DNA from: an uncultured Microcaldota archaeon | GTDB lineage: Archaea; Micrarchaeota; Micrarchaeia; Burarchaeales; Fermentimicrarchaeaceae | Direction: 5' to 3' | NCBI GenBank assembly: GCA_903884505.1 | Contig: CAISET010000001.1 | Location: 42,796 to 106,795, forward strand | DNA: 64,000 bases | Part shown: piece after piece, positions 9,501 to 16,812 of the stretch | How the letters are laid out: each line of letters starts with the position of its first letter | Position numbering within the stretch: position 1 is the first letter of the stretch | Notes under the pieces: model-generated | Told to the model about the DNA's origin: nothing | Seen by the model: the letters and a program-made list of their open reading frames with translations, nothing else | Databases searched by the model: none | Translations under genes and position numbers: made by a program

Positions 9501-10815
9501 CAACCCAGCCGGGCGCGCAGTCGGGGGGCGGCAGGGGCGGGCAGGTTGGGTTGCAGGTGATGCTGCCCGAGCACACTGTTCCCCCGTATGGCGTGCAGAT
9601 GTTGCCGTTGCCATCAGTTTGGGACACATCGCAGTAGAGATTGTTATTATAGTTCCAGCAGGCAGTATTGCCTGTGAGCAGGTTGTTGCTTGAACCGGAG
9701 TCTGCGTAGATACCGATGTTGCCGTTCCCCATGACAGTGTTGCCCGTGAGGATGTTGTCGTTGCTTGAACCGACTACGACAATGCCATAATTGGCGTTAG
9801 AATCTATGGTGTTGCCCGTGACGTTAGTGTAGGTTGAAGTCTGCATGTAGATACCCGTGTCGCCGTTCGAGTTGATGGTGTTGCCAGCGATAATGTTATT
9901 GTTGCCTGGGGTGCTTGCAGCGTACATATAAATGCCCTCAGAGTTTGAGTTGATAGTATTGTCCGTGATGGTGTCGTAGTTGGAGGACTCCATGAGGATG
10001 CCCATCGAAAAGTTGGTGATGACGCAATGCCTCACGGTTATGTTGCTTGCGGTATTCTGCAGATAGATGCCGATGCCGGTCCATTGGTTGGTACTGCTGA
10101 GGGTATGGCCGTAGCAGTCCAGTATGGAATTGCTGGCGTCCGCAGTCATGTGTATGCAGTGGCTGCCATCGGTGTCGTTCAGGTCGCTGTCAAGATAGTA
10201 GTAGCCTGGCTGGCTGTAAACCTGCCCACACTCCGTAATATTCAACGCTCCGGGCGGAGGCGTGGGGTATGGCGTTGGAGTCGGGCTTCCGGTTGGCTGA
10301 AGGGTGGATGCCGGCTCGAGCCTCGCGTTTATGTCTCCGCAGATTAATCTTTGGGCATTGGCGCTGGATTCGATGTAATTGATGCAAACTGTGCCCTTGT
10401 ACCTGCTACCTGCCACGCCTGTCGCGCCTTCGCAGATGATGCCGCTGTTGTTGGAAGTTCCCCCGGCAATCCAGCGATGCTCTCCTGAGGGGACTGTGAT
10501 GTCTTCCGCAAGGGGAGACGTATGAAGCGCGGCAGTTGAGTTCTGGGAGCAGGAGATGCCTGTGACTTGAATGGACCTGCCCGTTGCCTGGCCGAAGTCT
10601 AGTTCTAAACTGCCGGTGCCATTCCCCACTTTGAAGGTATAGCAGGAGAAGCCCGGTTGGAAGAGGCAGGTATTCGGCGTGGTGTTCTGGGGGCTGAGCA
10701 CTCCGATGTAAAAGAGGACGGCAAGAAGAATGACGACTACGAGGATTGCCCAGCCGTTGGTGATAAGGAATTCAATGGCGGCCTGAGCGCGGTTGTTACT
10801 GCTTCTGATGCCCAC
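6550..10815 (-). CDS. giant surface protein: class III signal and five beta-helix modules
   Basis: A 1421-residue paralogue of the neighbouring downstream gene. The signal (AQAAIEFLITNG plus hydrophobic helix, residues 10-45) and the following domain are nearly identical at the DNA level between the two genes, so this part was duplicated or converted recently. Five PbH1/NosD-like beta-helix modules follow, each introduced by a Cys-rich cap (CAPGWVVSSCGC or CASGYVVNSCPC) and a strand ending in DCQHH or DCRGH. Repeats of the type ITGNTANSN dominate. It ends in a short Cys-rich tail (CGSKDSCNWICSCP) and has no propeller. Predicted extracellular; beta-helices of this class often bind or cleave polysaccharide, but I see no catalytic signature. 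Confidence 0.85.
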   Translation of the reverse strand: MGIRSSNNRAQAAIEFLITNGWAILVVVILLAVLFYIGVLSPQNTTPNTCLFQPGFSCYTFKVGNGTGSLELDFGQATGRSIQVTGISCSQNSTAALHTSPLAEDITVPSGEHRWIAGGTSNNSGIICEGATGVAGSRYKGTVCINYIESSANAQRLICGDINARLEPASTLQPTGSPTPTPYPTPPPGALNITECGQVYSQPGYYYLDSDLNDTDGSHCIHMTADASNSILDCYGHTLSSTNQWTGIGIYLQNTASNITVRHCVITNFSMGILMESSNYDTITDNTINSNSEGIYMYAASTPGNNNIIAGNTINSNGDTGIYMQTSTYTNVTGNTIDSNANYGIVVVGSSNDNILTGNTVMGNGNIGIYADSGSSNNLLTGNTACWNYNNNLYCDVSQTDGNGNICTPYGGTVCSGSITCNPTCPPLPPPDCAPGWVVSSCGCVLSVPGDYTLGSDLTETLGGDCLGITANDAKLDCRGHSITGQGAGNGIYLYNPNTGSISEVTVQNCRVSNFSTGIFAQSMSGSAITGNNVSSNTNSLGIYVQSSNDNNFTGNTANSNGEGIYLYSSNNNNITGNTANSNADCGLIVMSSSGNNLTDNTANQNANLGIYLSGSDSTTLTTNTACWNMGDVYCDSPQNDGNGNICMPEGSTACLDSITCNSGCPAPEPPACAPGWVVSSCECVLGVPGNYTLGTDLTETQGVNCISITADDANLDCQHHRITNQNGGSGIALYNPNTNSISGVTVENCDVSNFSSAIYAYGMSDSVIRDSNFSSNGVGIYFTGACDNNTISGNTIKSNTDGGIILVSSNNNNITDNTANSDYGGIELSSSNNNTISGNTANSNTYKGIYLDSSSNDNNLVDNNACSNLYGDLYCDSGQIDNGGNNCNIQAGCGITCGSECPAPQPPSCASGYVVNSCPCALYPAGTYTLNSNLTLDGNNYCITIPPASNGTTLNCQHHSISGSPLHLGYPGIFLSGVSGVTVENCGVSNFYDGLYLWGSSNNTFTGNDVSSNILYGLYFYSSSNNNFTDNSMCSNPYGDLYCDSSQADNGGNNCNTQANCGITCGSGCPAPEPPACASGYVVNSCPCTLWPAGAYTLDSDLTLNGNNDCITIPPASSGSTLDCQHHSLSGQGNYAGINLDGVSGVSVYNCNVNHFGFGIILRNSNGSSILNSNVSSNNEGIYMLSSNGSDITGNTANSNSYGIYLDNHCDSNTISGNTANSNSNNGIWLSSSNSNNIITGNTANSNDRGIELSASTNNDLTGNTANSNQYGIFLTPSSNSNNFAGNTADSNSRYGIYVWSSNNNNITDNNANSNGIGIYLYQGSSGNNITGNTANSNNIGIYLDSSNMYNILTGNTVSSNNYGIFLDSSSNNNFTGNTANSNNDFYCISSPTNNDLGGNTCGSKDSCNWICSCPTNTCP

Positions 10816-10837
10816 GAGAGATGGATTTGCTGCGGCA

Positions 10838-10847
10838 GTTTATAAGG
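10838..10847 (-). promoter_or_regulatory. TATA box for the 1421-residue surface protein
   Basis: CCTTATAAAC on the minus strand, 23-32 bases upstream of the start codon. Confidence 0.55.
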
Positions 10848-10940
10848 ATTTATTCGCGGGTCCTTTGCCAGGAAGATTCGGCTGGGGCACCCGGCCCGCA
10901 ACAGGGTATTGGGGTTTCTGCAAAGCCCCTGCTACGCTAT

Positions 10941-10950
10941 CTATTTATAG
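10941..10950 (+). promoter_or_regulatory. TATA box for the thioredoxin-like/lipA transcript
   Basis: CTATTTATAG, 32-41 bases upstream of the ATG at 10982. It is the only TATA-like element before the lipoate/dehydrogenase genes, which follow closely on one another. Confidence 0.5.
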
Positions 10951-10981
10951 TCAGTGCGGCAACTTCTTCTCGGTGAGCGCG

Positions 10982-11245
10982 ATGGGCGATTTGCTGGAGT
11001 TTTACGGCAGGGAGTGCGGGCCGTGCAAGAAGATGGCAGTGCTTGTCAAGCAGCTGGAGAATGAGTCCGGCGTGAAGGTGGATAAGCTCGAGGTCTGGCA
11101 CGATGCGAAGAACCAGGAGATGATGATGAGATATGCGGAGGGAAGGTGCATGAGCGTTCCCTTTTTCTTCAACAAGAAGACCGAGGAGTATATTTGCGGA
11201 GAGGCTGATTACGAAAGGCTGAAGAAGTGGGCGGGGGTTGGATGA
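10982..11245 (+). CDS. small thioredoxin/glutaredoxin-like protein
   Basis: An 87-residue protein starting MGDLLEFYGRECGPCKKM. The CGPC redox pair lies at about residues 11-14, and a cis-Pro candidate is in CMSVPFFFN, the expected core of a minimal thioredoxin fold. A longer in-frame upstream extension is rejected because it has no homology-like features and the TATA box lies inside it. The stop overlaps the lipA start (ATGATG), implying co-translation. Linkage to lipoate metabolism suggests thiol/disulfide chemistry near dihydrolipoyl groups, but that is inference. Confidence 0.75.
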   Translation: MGDLLEFYGRECGPCKKMAVLVKQLENESGVKVDKLEVWHDAKNQEMMMRYAEGRCMSVPFFFNKKTEEYICGEADYERLKKWAGVG

Positions 11246-12165
11246 TGGCAAAGCCCGATTGGCTGAAGGTTAGGCTGGAGACGGCTGGGAAATTTGCAGA
11301 GACCTCGAAGGCACTTTTTGAGCTGGGGCTGAGCACGGTCTGCGACGGGGCGCACTGCCCGAACAAGTGCGAGTGCTGGGGAAAAGGCACCGCGACCTTT
11401 ATGGTGTTGGGCGAGGCCTGCACAAGGAGATGCGGGTTCTGCACAGTGAAGAATGGCGTGATGGAGAGGCCGGATGAGACCGAACCGGAAAGGCTTGCGC
11501 AGGCAGTGAGCAGGCTCAGGCTGAATTATGTAGTTGTGACTTCGGTGACGAGGGATGACCTGCCGGATGGCGGGGCTGCCCATTTCGCCAGGTGCGTGGA
11601 AGAGGCCAAGAAGGCGAAGGCGATTGTGGAAGTGCTGATTCCGGATTTCAGCGGCAGGATTGAGAGCCTGAGGCTGGTAGTTGATGCGGGGCCGCATGTT
11701 CTTGGGCATAATATCGAGACCGTGCGCGAGCTTACCGGGAAGGTTAGGGACCCGAGGGCGGGCTATGAGACCAGCCTTTCTGTTCTCAGAATGTCGAAGA
11801 GGCTGAATCCGGAAATTAAAACGAAGTCCTCGCTGATGCTCGGGCTCGGGGAGAGCCGGGAGCAGGTGGTGCGCACGATGAAGGATTTGCGCGAGGCAAA
11901 GGTTGATATCCTGACTCTCGGGCAATATTTGCGGCCTTCGGATAGGCAGGTGCCCGTGGAAAGGTATGTCCCGCCGAAGGAGTTTGCGGAGCTGAAAGAG
12001 GTTGCGGAGAAGATGGGCTTTGCCTGCTCCGCAGGGCCTTTCGTGAGGAGCAGCTACATGGCAAAAGAAATGTTCGAGAAGTGCGGAGGTTCAGGAACCG
12101 ACGATGTGCGCCGCGAGCGAGGCCGTTTGGCAACGGCGAGCGAGCGTGCGCATCGGGGGTTCTGA
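11245..12165 (+). CDS. lipA: lipoyl synthase (C-terminus altered by an inserted repeat)
   Basis: A radical-SAM enzyme that inserts two sulfurs into protein-bound octanoyl groups. The auxiliary-cluster motif C33-x4-C38-x5-C44 and the SAM-cluster motif C59-x3-C63-x2-C66 are both present, and the RSSY motif (268-271), whose Ser ligates the auxiliary cluster, is kept. After FEK the last 26 or so residues are encoded by a repeat element (12083-12165) whose TGA ends the gene. Just beyond, a second copy of the preceding 36 bases continues into what looks like the ancestral end, SGGARGVG. The catalytic core is intact, so it is probably active. Its target is presumably the E2 encoded three genes downstream. 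Confidence 0.93.
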   Translation: MAKPDWLKVRLETAGKFAETSKALFELGLSTVCDGAHCPNKCECWGKGTATFMVLGEACTRRCGFCTVKNGVMERPDETEPERLAQAVSRLRLNYVVVTSVTRDDLPDGGAAHFARCVEEAKKAKAIVEVLIPDFSGRIESLRLVVDAGPHVLGHNIETVRELTGKVRDPRAGYETSLSVLRMSKRLNPEIKTKSSLMLGLGESREQVVRTMKDLREAKVDILTLGQYLRPSDRQVPVERYVPPKEFAELKEVAEKMGFACSAGPFVRSSYMAKEMFEKCGGSGTDDVRRERGRLATASERAHRGF

Positions 12166-12201
12166 AGGAGCAGTTACATGGCGAAGGAGATGTTCGAGAA
12201 G
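12046..12201 (+). repeat. 36-base direct repeat flanking the lipA insertion
   Basis: Bases 12046-12081 and 12166-12201 match at 32 of 36 positions and bracket the 84 bases of element sequence. All four differences are third-position and synonymous in the lipA frame (AGC/AGT, GCA/GCG, AAA/AAG, GAA/GAG). Only the left copy is now translated as LipA. This is the footprint of an insertion with duplication, or of an unequal recombination. Confidence 0.85.
12083..12165 (+). repeat. dispersed hairpin repeat, family 1, copy 1 (inside lipA)
   Basis: Begins GCGGAGGTTCAGGAACCG and ends GCATCGGGGGTTCTGA. The two ends are imperfect inverted repeats (TCAGGAACC..GATG against CATC..GGTTCTGA), so the unit can fold into a hairpin. 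Two more copies occur at 36989-37058 and 51922-52002, both between genes of the ribosomal operon. Confidence 0.8.
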
Positions 12202-12202
12202 A

Positions 12203-13339
12203 GTGGTGGTGCGCGTGGCGTTGGTTGATGATTTTGATCCGCTGAAGGGCAAGATGCTCCAAATTCTTGACAAGGGGGGAAAAGTGGTTGCACCGAAGCT
12301 GGAGCCGAAGCTTCCCGCAGAGCTGCTGAAGAAGATTTATTACACAATGGTGCTGTCGCGGCTTGCGGATGACAGGTTCCTGAAGCTGCAGAGGGGCGGG
12401 AGGATAGGGACGTTCGCGCCTTCGGTCGGGCAGGAGGCCGCGCAGGCCGGGAGCGCTGCCGCACTTGAAAACGATGATTGGACAGTGCACTCGTTCAGGG
12501 AGCAGGCTGCGTACCTTTTCCGCGGGCTGCCGCTTGAGAAGATAATACTTTACTTCGGGGGCGATGCGCGGGGGAACAGGATTCCGGACGGGATGAACGT
12601 GCTGCCGATGGCGGTGCCTGTCGCGACGCAGGTGCTGCATGCCGTTGGGATAGCGTGGGCTGCGAAAGCGAAGAAGGAGAAAAGCGCCGTGATGTGCTAT
12701 TTCGGGGATGGCGCGACATCGGAAGGCGACTTCTACGAGGGACTGAATTTCGCCGGGGTGATGAAGGCGCCAGTAGTTTTCGTCTGCCAGAACAACCAGT
12801 ACGCAATCTCCGTGCCGAGGGGGAAGCAGACCGCTGCGAAGACGCTCGCGCAGAAGTCCATCGCCTGCGGGTTCCCGGGAATACAGGTTGACGGGAACGA
12901 TGCGCTAGCAATGTACGCCGCGTGCAGGGAGGCGGTTGAAAGGGCGAGAAGCGGGGGCGGGCCCACGCTCATCGAGGCGTACACCTACAGGATGTGGATG
13001 CACACGACTGCCGACGACCCGAAGAAGTACAGAAGCTCGCAGGAAGAGGAGGAGTGGAAGGGGAAGGACCCCATCAAGAGGATGCGGAACTATCTTGCGG
13101 GCAAGGGAATCTGGAGCGAGGAATTCGAGAAGGAGACCCAGCAGAAGGCGCTGGCGGAGATTGATAAGGCAGTGAAGGCAGCGGAAGCAATCACACCTCC
13201 GAAGCCTGACGACTTGTTCGATTACATGTTTGCAGAGATTACGCCCGAACTGGCCGGGCAGAAGGCATACCTGAAGAAGGCGCTCGCGGAGAGGGAAATC
13301 GAGGAGGAGCAGCCGGAGATAAAGGGCGGTTTCCCATAG
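12203..13339 (+). CDS. pdhA: 2-oxoacid (pyruvate-type) dehydrogenase E1 component, alpha subunit
   Basis: Thiamine-diphosphate decarboxylase subunit of about 378 residues. The TPP-binding motif GDGATSEGDFYEGLNFAG ends further on in NNQYAIS (GDG..NN pattern), and the N-terminal GRIGTFAPSVGQEAAQ is typical of E1 alpha. No ATG lies near the expected N-terminus (ALVDDFDPLKGKMLQILD); four in-frame GTG codons at 12203-12217 are the likely starts, overlapping the ancestral lipA end. The frame stays open upstream through the repeat. Followed directly by E1 beta. Pyruvate or branched-chain 2-oxoacids are both possible substrates. Confidence 0.88.
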   Translation: MVVRVALVDDFDPLKGKMLQILDKGGKVVAPKLEPKLPAELLKKIYYTMVLSRLADDRFLKLQRGGRIGTFAPSVGQEAAQAGSAAALENDDWTVHSFREQAAYLFRGLPLEKIILYFGGDARGNRIPDGMNVLPMAVPVATQVLHAVGIAWAAKAKKEKSAVMCYFGDGATSEGDFYEGLNFAGVMKAPVVFVCQNNQYAISVPRGKQTAAKTLAQKSIACGFPGIQVDGNDALAMYAACREAVERARSGGGPTLIEAYTYRMWMHTTADDPKKYRSSQEEEEWKGKDPIKRMRNYLAGKGIWSEEFEKETQQKALAEIDKAVKAAEAITPPKPDDLFDYMFAEITPELAGQKAYLKKALAEREIEEEQPEIKGGFP

Positions 13340-13348
13340 GTGATGCGC

Positions 13349-14323
13349 ATGGAAATGAACATTGTTGAGGCGCTCAATTCCGCACTGCGCGAGGAGATGA
13401 GGAGGGACAAGAGGGTGATGGTCCTCGGGGAGGATGTCGGGATTGATGGGGGAGTATTCAGGGTGACGGATGGCCTGCTGAAGGAGTTCGGCGAGGAGCG
13501 GGTTGTCGACACGCCGCTCGCTGAGAGCGGGATAATGGGCGCGTCAGTGGGGCTTGCGCTCAACGGAATGAAGCCCGTCGCAGAGATGCAGTTCGACGGG
13601 TTCTTCTGGCCAGCCTTCGACCAGTTGATTTCGCACGCTTCAAGGTACAGGAACAGGACGCAGGGGAGGTATTCCTGCCCCGTGGTCGTGAGGTTCCCGG
13701 TTGGCGGAGGGGTGCGCGCGCTCGAGCACCACGCGGAGAGCTACGAGGCAATTTACGCGCACGTGCCAGGGGTGAAGGTCGCGTATCCCTCGGGCCCGTA
13801 TGATGCGAAGGGGATGCTGAAGGCCGCAATAAGGGACCCGGACCCGGTTGTCTTCATGGAGCACAAGAAGCTTTACCGCGCGTTCAAGGAGGAGATTCCC
13901 GAGAAGGAGTATGTCGTTCCGCTGGGAAAGGGGAAGCTCGTTGAGGAAGGCGATGACCTCACGGTCGTATCATGGGGCGCGATGATGCTCGTTGCGAAGA
14001 AGGCGAGCAAGCTGGTGAGGGAGAAGGGGGTCGGCTGCGATGTGATTGACTTGAGGAGCATATCTCCGATGGATGACAAGCTCGTGGCCGATTCGGTCGA
14101 AAAGACGGGGAGGCTCGTGGTCGTGCAGGAGGGGCACAGGTCGTTCGGCGCGGCCGCGGAGCTGATTGCAAGGATGAATGACAAGGCGTTCCTGCATCTC
14201 AAGGCGCCGCCTACCAGGGTCACGGGCTTCGATGTCCCGTTCCCGTTCTACAAGATGGAAAACTGGTATCTTCCTGATACTGACAGGGTCGTGAAGGCGA
14301 TGCGGTCCGTGCTGAAATATTGA
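13349..14323 (+). CDS. pdhB: 2-oxoacid dehydrogenase E1 component, beta subunit
   Basis: 324 residues, transketolase-like pyrimidine-binding subunit that pairs with E1 alpha. Characteristic stretches are VLGEDVGIDGGVFRVT, TPLAESGIMGASVGLALNG and the C-terminal VTGFDVPFPF. The ATG at 13349 is preferred over the GTG at 13340 because GGTGAT lies just upstream. It follows E1 alpha by nine bases and precedes E2 by nine, so the three are clearly one operon. Confidence 0.92.
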   Translation: MEMNIVEALNSALREEMRRDKRVMVLGEDVGIDGGVFRVTDGLLKEFGEERVVDTPLAESGIMGASVGLALNGMKPVAEMQFDGFFWPAFDQLISHASRYRNRTQGRYSCPVVVRFPVGGGVRALEHHAESYEAIYAHVPGVKVAYPSGPYDAKGMLKAAIRDPDPVVFMEHKKLYRAFKEEIPEKEYVVPLGKGKLVEEGDDLTVVSWGAMMLVAKKASKLVREKGVGCDVIDLRSISPMDDKLVADSVEKTGRLVVVQEGHRSFGAAAELIARMNDKAFLHLKAPPTRVTGFDVPFPFYKMENWYLPDTDRVVKAMRSVLKY

Positions 14324-14332
14324 GGTGTTCCG

Positions 14333-15550
14333 ATGGCTATTGAGTTCAAGTTCCCGGATGTGGGCGAAGGGATTACTGAGGGCGAGATTGTTAAGTGGCG
14401 CGTGAAGGAGGGAGATTCGGTCAAGGAGGGGGACACGCTCGCGGAAGTGGAGACGGACAAGGCGGTCGTTGAGATTCCCGCGCCGTCTGCTGGAAAGATT
14501 CTGAAGCTTTTCGGGAAAGAGGGCGAGAAGATTAAGGTCGGGCAGGTGATGGCAGTAATCGGTGGAGAAGGCGAAACGGCCACGCTTCCGAGTGCTGTTC
14601 CTGCGCCCGCTGTTGCAAAAAAGCTTGCAGTGCAGGGAGTTGGCGCGTCGCCTGCGACCAGGAGCCTCGCGAAGGATCTCGGCGTAGACATAGAGAAGCT
14701 GGCCGGAACCGGGAGCGGCGGAAGGGTGACTGATGAGGACGTGCACAAGGCGGCGGAGGAAAGGATTGAGCGGATTGTGCCCCCTGCCCCGCCGCCTATT
14801 GTGAAGCCCGCGGTTAAGGTCGCGCTGAAGTACGACTTCTACGGGCACTTGGAGAGGGTGCCGATAAAGGGTATTCGGGCGACGATTGCGAGGCATATGA
14901 TTGAGGCGCGTAACCACGCTGTGCCTGCCGTAGGCATGGATGAGTGCGACGCCACCGACCTCTGGAAAATCCGCGCCAAGGAGAAGAAGAAAGCGGAGAA
15001 GCAGGGCGTGCACCTGACCTTCCTGCCGTTCATAATCAAGGCCGTGGTGAAGGGGCTGCAGGAGCACCCGTTCCTGAATGCGTCCATTGATGAGGAGGCG
15101 AACGAGATACTGCTGAAGAAGTATTACAACATCGGAATCGCGGTGGACACTCCGGAGGGGCTGATGGCGCCGGTGATAAAGCACTGCGACGAGAAGGCCG
15201 TGCTGGATATAGCGCGGGAGCTAACCACGCTGGCGGATGCGGCGAGGGCGAGGACGATAGACCTGGCGGACCTCAAGGGAAGCAGCTTCTCCATCACGAA
15301 CTTCGGCTCCGTGGCCGGCACGTATGGCGTGCCAATCCTGAACTACCCGGACGTGGCAATACTCGGGGTGGGAAGGATACAGGATTTGCCGCGCGTGGTC
15401 GGAAAGAAGATAGTTGCCAGGAAGGTCATGCCGCTTTCCCTGACGTTTGACCACAGGGCGGTTGATGGCGCGGAGGCTGCGCGGTTCCTCACTAAGATAA
15501 AGGAGTATATAGAAGACCCGGACCTTTTCCTGCTGGACGGGAAGGCCTAG
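14333..15550 (+). CDS. pdhC: dihydrolipoamide acyltransferase, E2 component
   Basis: 405 residues. The lipoyl domain (1-80) has the lipoyl-lysine K43 in EVETDKAVVE. A peripheral subunit-binding domain lies near 105-140 (ATRSLAKDLGVDIEKL, then GRVTDEDV). A C-terminal catalytic domain carries the DHRAVDG motif with His374 and Asp378. The enzyme passes the acyl group from E1 to CoA. A single lipoyl domain is the usual archaeal layout. E3 (dihydrolipoamide dehydrogenase) is not in the window. The stop overlaps the stop of the convergent lipoate ligase gene. Confidence 0.93.
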   Translation: MAIEFKFPDVGEGITEGEIVKWRVKEGDSVKEGDTLAEVETDKAVVEIPAPSAGKILKLFGKEGEKIKVGQVMAVIGGEGETATLPSAVPAPAVAKKLAVQGVGASPATRSLAKDLGVDIEKLAGTGSGGRVTDEDVHKAAEERIERIVPPAPPPIVKPAVKVALKYDFYGHLERVPIKGIRATIARHMIEARNHAVPAVGMDECDATDLWKIRAKEKKKAEKQGVHLTFLPFIIKAVVKGLQEHPFLNASIDEEANEILLKKYYNIGIAVDTPEGLMAPVIKHCDEKAVLDIARELTTLADAARARTIDLADLKGSSFSITNFGSVAGTYGVPILNYPDVAILGVGRIQDLPRVVGKKIVARKVMPLSLTFDHRAVDGAEAARFLTKIKEYIEDPDLFLLDGKA

Positions 15551-16296
15551 CGCTGGAAATTCCACTCTTTTGTTTTGTATTTCGTTTCCACCAGCTCCTT
15601 TGCGCGGGCCAGCTCGGAGTTCGTCCAGCTGCCGGAGAAGGTTTCCTTTCCTTCCGAAAATGCGGAAACCAGCGCTTCGTAAGTTTGCGCGTAGGTTGCA
15701 TTGCCGCTCTTTTTCACGGACGTGACCCTGTCTTCCACGGCTGCAATCATCTTGTCGGAGATTTTTTCCTTCGAGACGCGCAGCACGGAGAACATCCTCT
15801 TCACATCGACATCGTAAAGGATGGTCCCATGCTGGAGAAGGATTCCGCCGCGCCTTGTCTGCGCATTGCCTGAAATCTTTTTCCCGCCCGTTGTGATGTC
15901 GTTGATGGGCTTAAACTCCGCATCAATGCCGAGCCGGGCGAATGCATCCACGAGCCAGCCGCAGATTAATTTGTAGGAGGCGGTGATGTCCTTGCCGAAG
16001 AATGATTCTGGCGCGGTTATGGAGTAGGTTATTTCGCCATCGCAGTCATGGTAGACCGCGCCGCCGCCGGTGCGCCTGCGGACGAAATCAACCCCGAGCT
16101 TTTTGCAGGTTTCGAGATTAACCTCGTCCTCAAGGCTCTGGAAGCAGCCGATTGAGACTGCGGAAGGCTTCCATCTCCAGAAGCGGATTGTCGGCGGGCC
16201 GCCAGCCTTCACGGATTCTCCGCAGGCCTCGTCAAGCGCCATCGCGGTTGCGGCATCGCAGGTTTCGAGCGGGATTATGCGCCATCTCCCATTCAC
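15547..16296 (-). CDS. lplA: lipoate-protein ligase, catalytic subunit (archaeal LplA)
   Basis: 249 residues, biotin/lipoate ligase fold. The motif RRRTGGGAVYHD at 73-84 and the lysine in TTGGKKISG (139-140) are the expected ATP/lipoate-binding and catalytic elements. It lacks the C-terminal accessory domain of bacterial LplA; that domain is the adjacent separate gene, as known for Thermoplasma-type ligase. Its ATG overlaps the TGA of lplB. It should lipoylate (or octanoylate) E2. Confidence 0.9.
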   Translation of the reverse strand: MNGRWRIIPLETCDAATAMALDEACGESVKAGGPPTIRFWRWKPSAVSIGCFQSLEDEVNLETCKKLGVDFVRRRTGGGAVYHDCDGEITYSITAPESFFGKDITASYKLICGWLVDAFARLGIDAEFKPINDITTGGKKISGNAQTRRGGILLQHGTILYDVDVKRMFSVLRVSKEKISDKMIAAVEDRVTSVKKSGNATYAQTYEALVSAFSEGKETFSGSWTNSELARAKELVETKYKTKEWNFQR

Positions 16297-16568
16297 TTGG
16301 ATGCCTCCATTATCACTTTTGCGAAGTCCTGCGGGGCTGCGCCGATGAGCTGGGCGTTGTTCTTTTGCAGGAGGGAGGAGATGGTTGCGGTGATGGCGGA
16401 TTCGTTGAGCAGATGATTTGCGAGTGCGGACTCTATTTCTGCCAGCGTTTCCTCCGGATGGAGGAAGAAGTCGCCCGTGATTTTGAGGGAGGAAATCCGC
16501 CCCCCGGCGGCTTGCACGCTCGCCTTCAGCAGCTTGCCGCCTGCGACCTTCAGCGAAGCAGAGCCCAC
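16293..16568 (-). CDS. lplB: lipoate-protein ligase accessory subunit (LplB)
   Basis: 91 residues starting at GTG, with GGGTGA just upstream. It matches the small domain required for lipoyl-AMP formation in bipartite archaeal ligases: KVAGGKLLKASV, then ITGDFFLHPEETLAEIESAL. It overlaps lplA by four bases, so the two subunits are translationally coupled. Confidence 0.8.
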   Translation of the reverse strand: MGSASLKVAGGKLLKASVQAAGGRISSLKITGDFFLHPEETLAEIESALANHLLNESAITATISSLLQKNNAQLIGAAPQDFAKVIMEASK

Positions 16569-16614
16569 AGTTTCACCCGGCTTATTTGCGCTTAACGAAC
16601 AGCCCGCACCAGCA

Positions 16615-16642
16615 CCTTCCCTGCTTTCCCCACGAGGGAAGG
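16615..16642. other. intergenic hairpin after the mini-rubredoxin gene
   Basis: CCTTCCCT (16615-16622) pairs perfectly with AGGGAAGG (16635-16642) around a 12-base loop. On the minus strand it begins 14 bases after the rubredoxin stop. It may separate htpX/rubredoxin from lplB expression. Confidence 0.45.
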
Positions 16643-16655
16643 GATTGGAACTTAT

Positions 16656-16802
16656 TCAAAGCCCCATCACCTTCTTCGCTTCCGCTGCGTCAGTTCCAGT
16701 GTAAACGTTCTTCTGCTTGCAGGTCGGGCAGATTTCCGGGCCCGCCATGCCGAAATGGATGTCGCCGCAGACCGTGCAGCGCCAGAACTTTTTCCCTGCC
16801 AT
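16656..16802 (-). CDS. mini rubredoxin-like zinc/iron protein
   Basis: A 48-residue protein of one rubredoxin-type knuckle pair: WRCTVCGD (Cys9, Cys12) and ICPTCK (Cys25, Cys28), as in the C-terminal domain of rubrerythrin. It starts 10 bases after the htpX stop, on the same strand, and is probably co-transcribed with htpX. It could bind Fe and carry electrons, or simply bind Zn; no partner rubrerythrin is seen nearby. Confidence 0.75.
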   Translation of the reverse strand: MAGKKFWRCTVCGDIHFGMAGPEICPTCKQKNVYTGTDAAEAKKVMGL

Positions 16803-16812
16803 CAAGACCACC

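Noticed and set aside
6900..10200. Regular 60-75 base repeats in the surface genes look like a CRISPR array at first glance
   Set aside because: They lie in one long open frame, vary codon by codon and encode beta-helix repeats (ITGNTANSN type); repeat and spacer are not distinguishable.
10793..10981. In-frame extension of the thioredoxin-like gene upstream to 10793
   Set aside because: It crosses the divergent promoter region and its own TATA box, and the added residues have no thioredoxin character.
12104..12202. ATG start for E1 alpha at 12104
   Set aside because: It lies inside the repeat and lipA, and would add about 33 Arg-rich residues foreign to the family; the GTG cluster is more likely.
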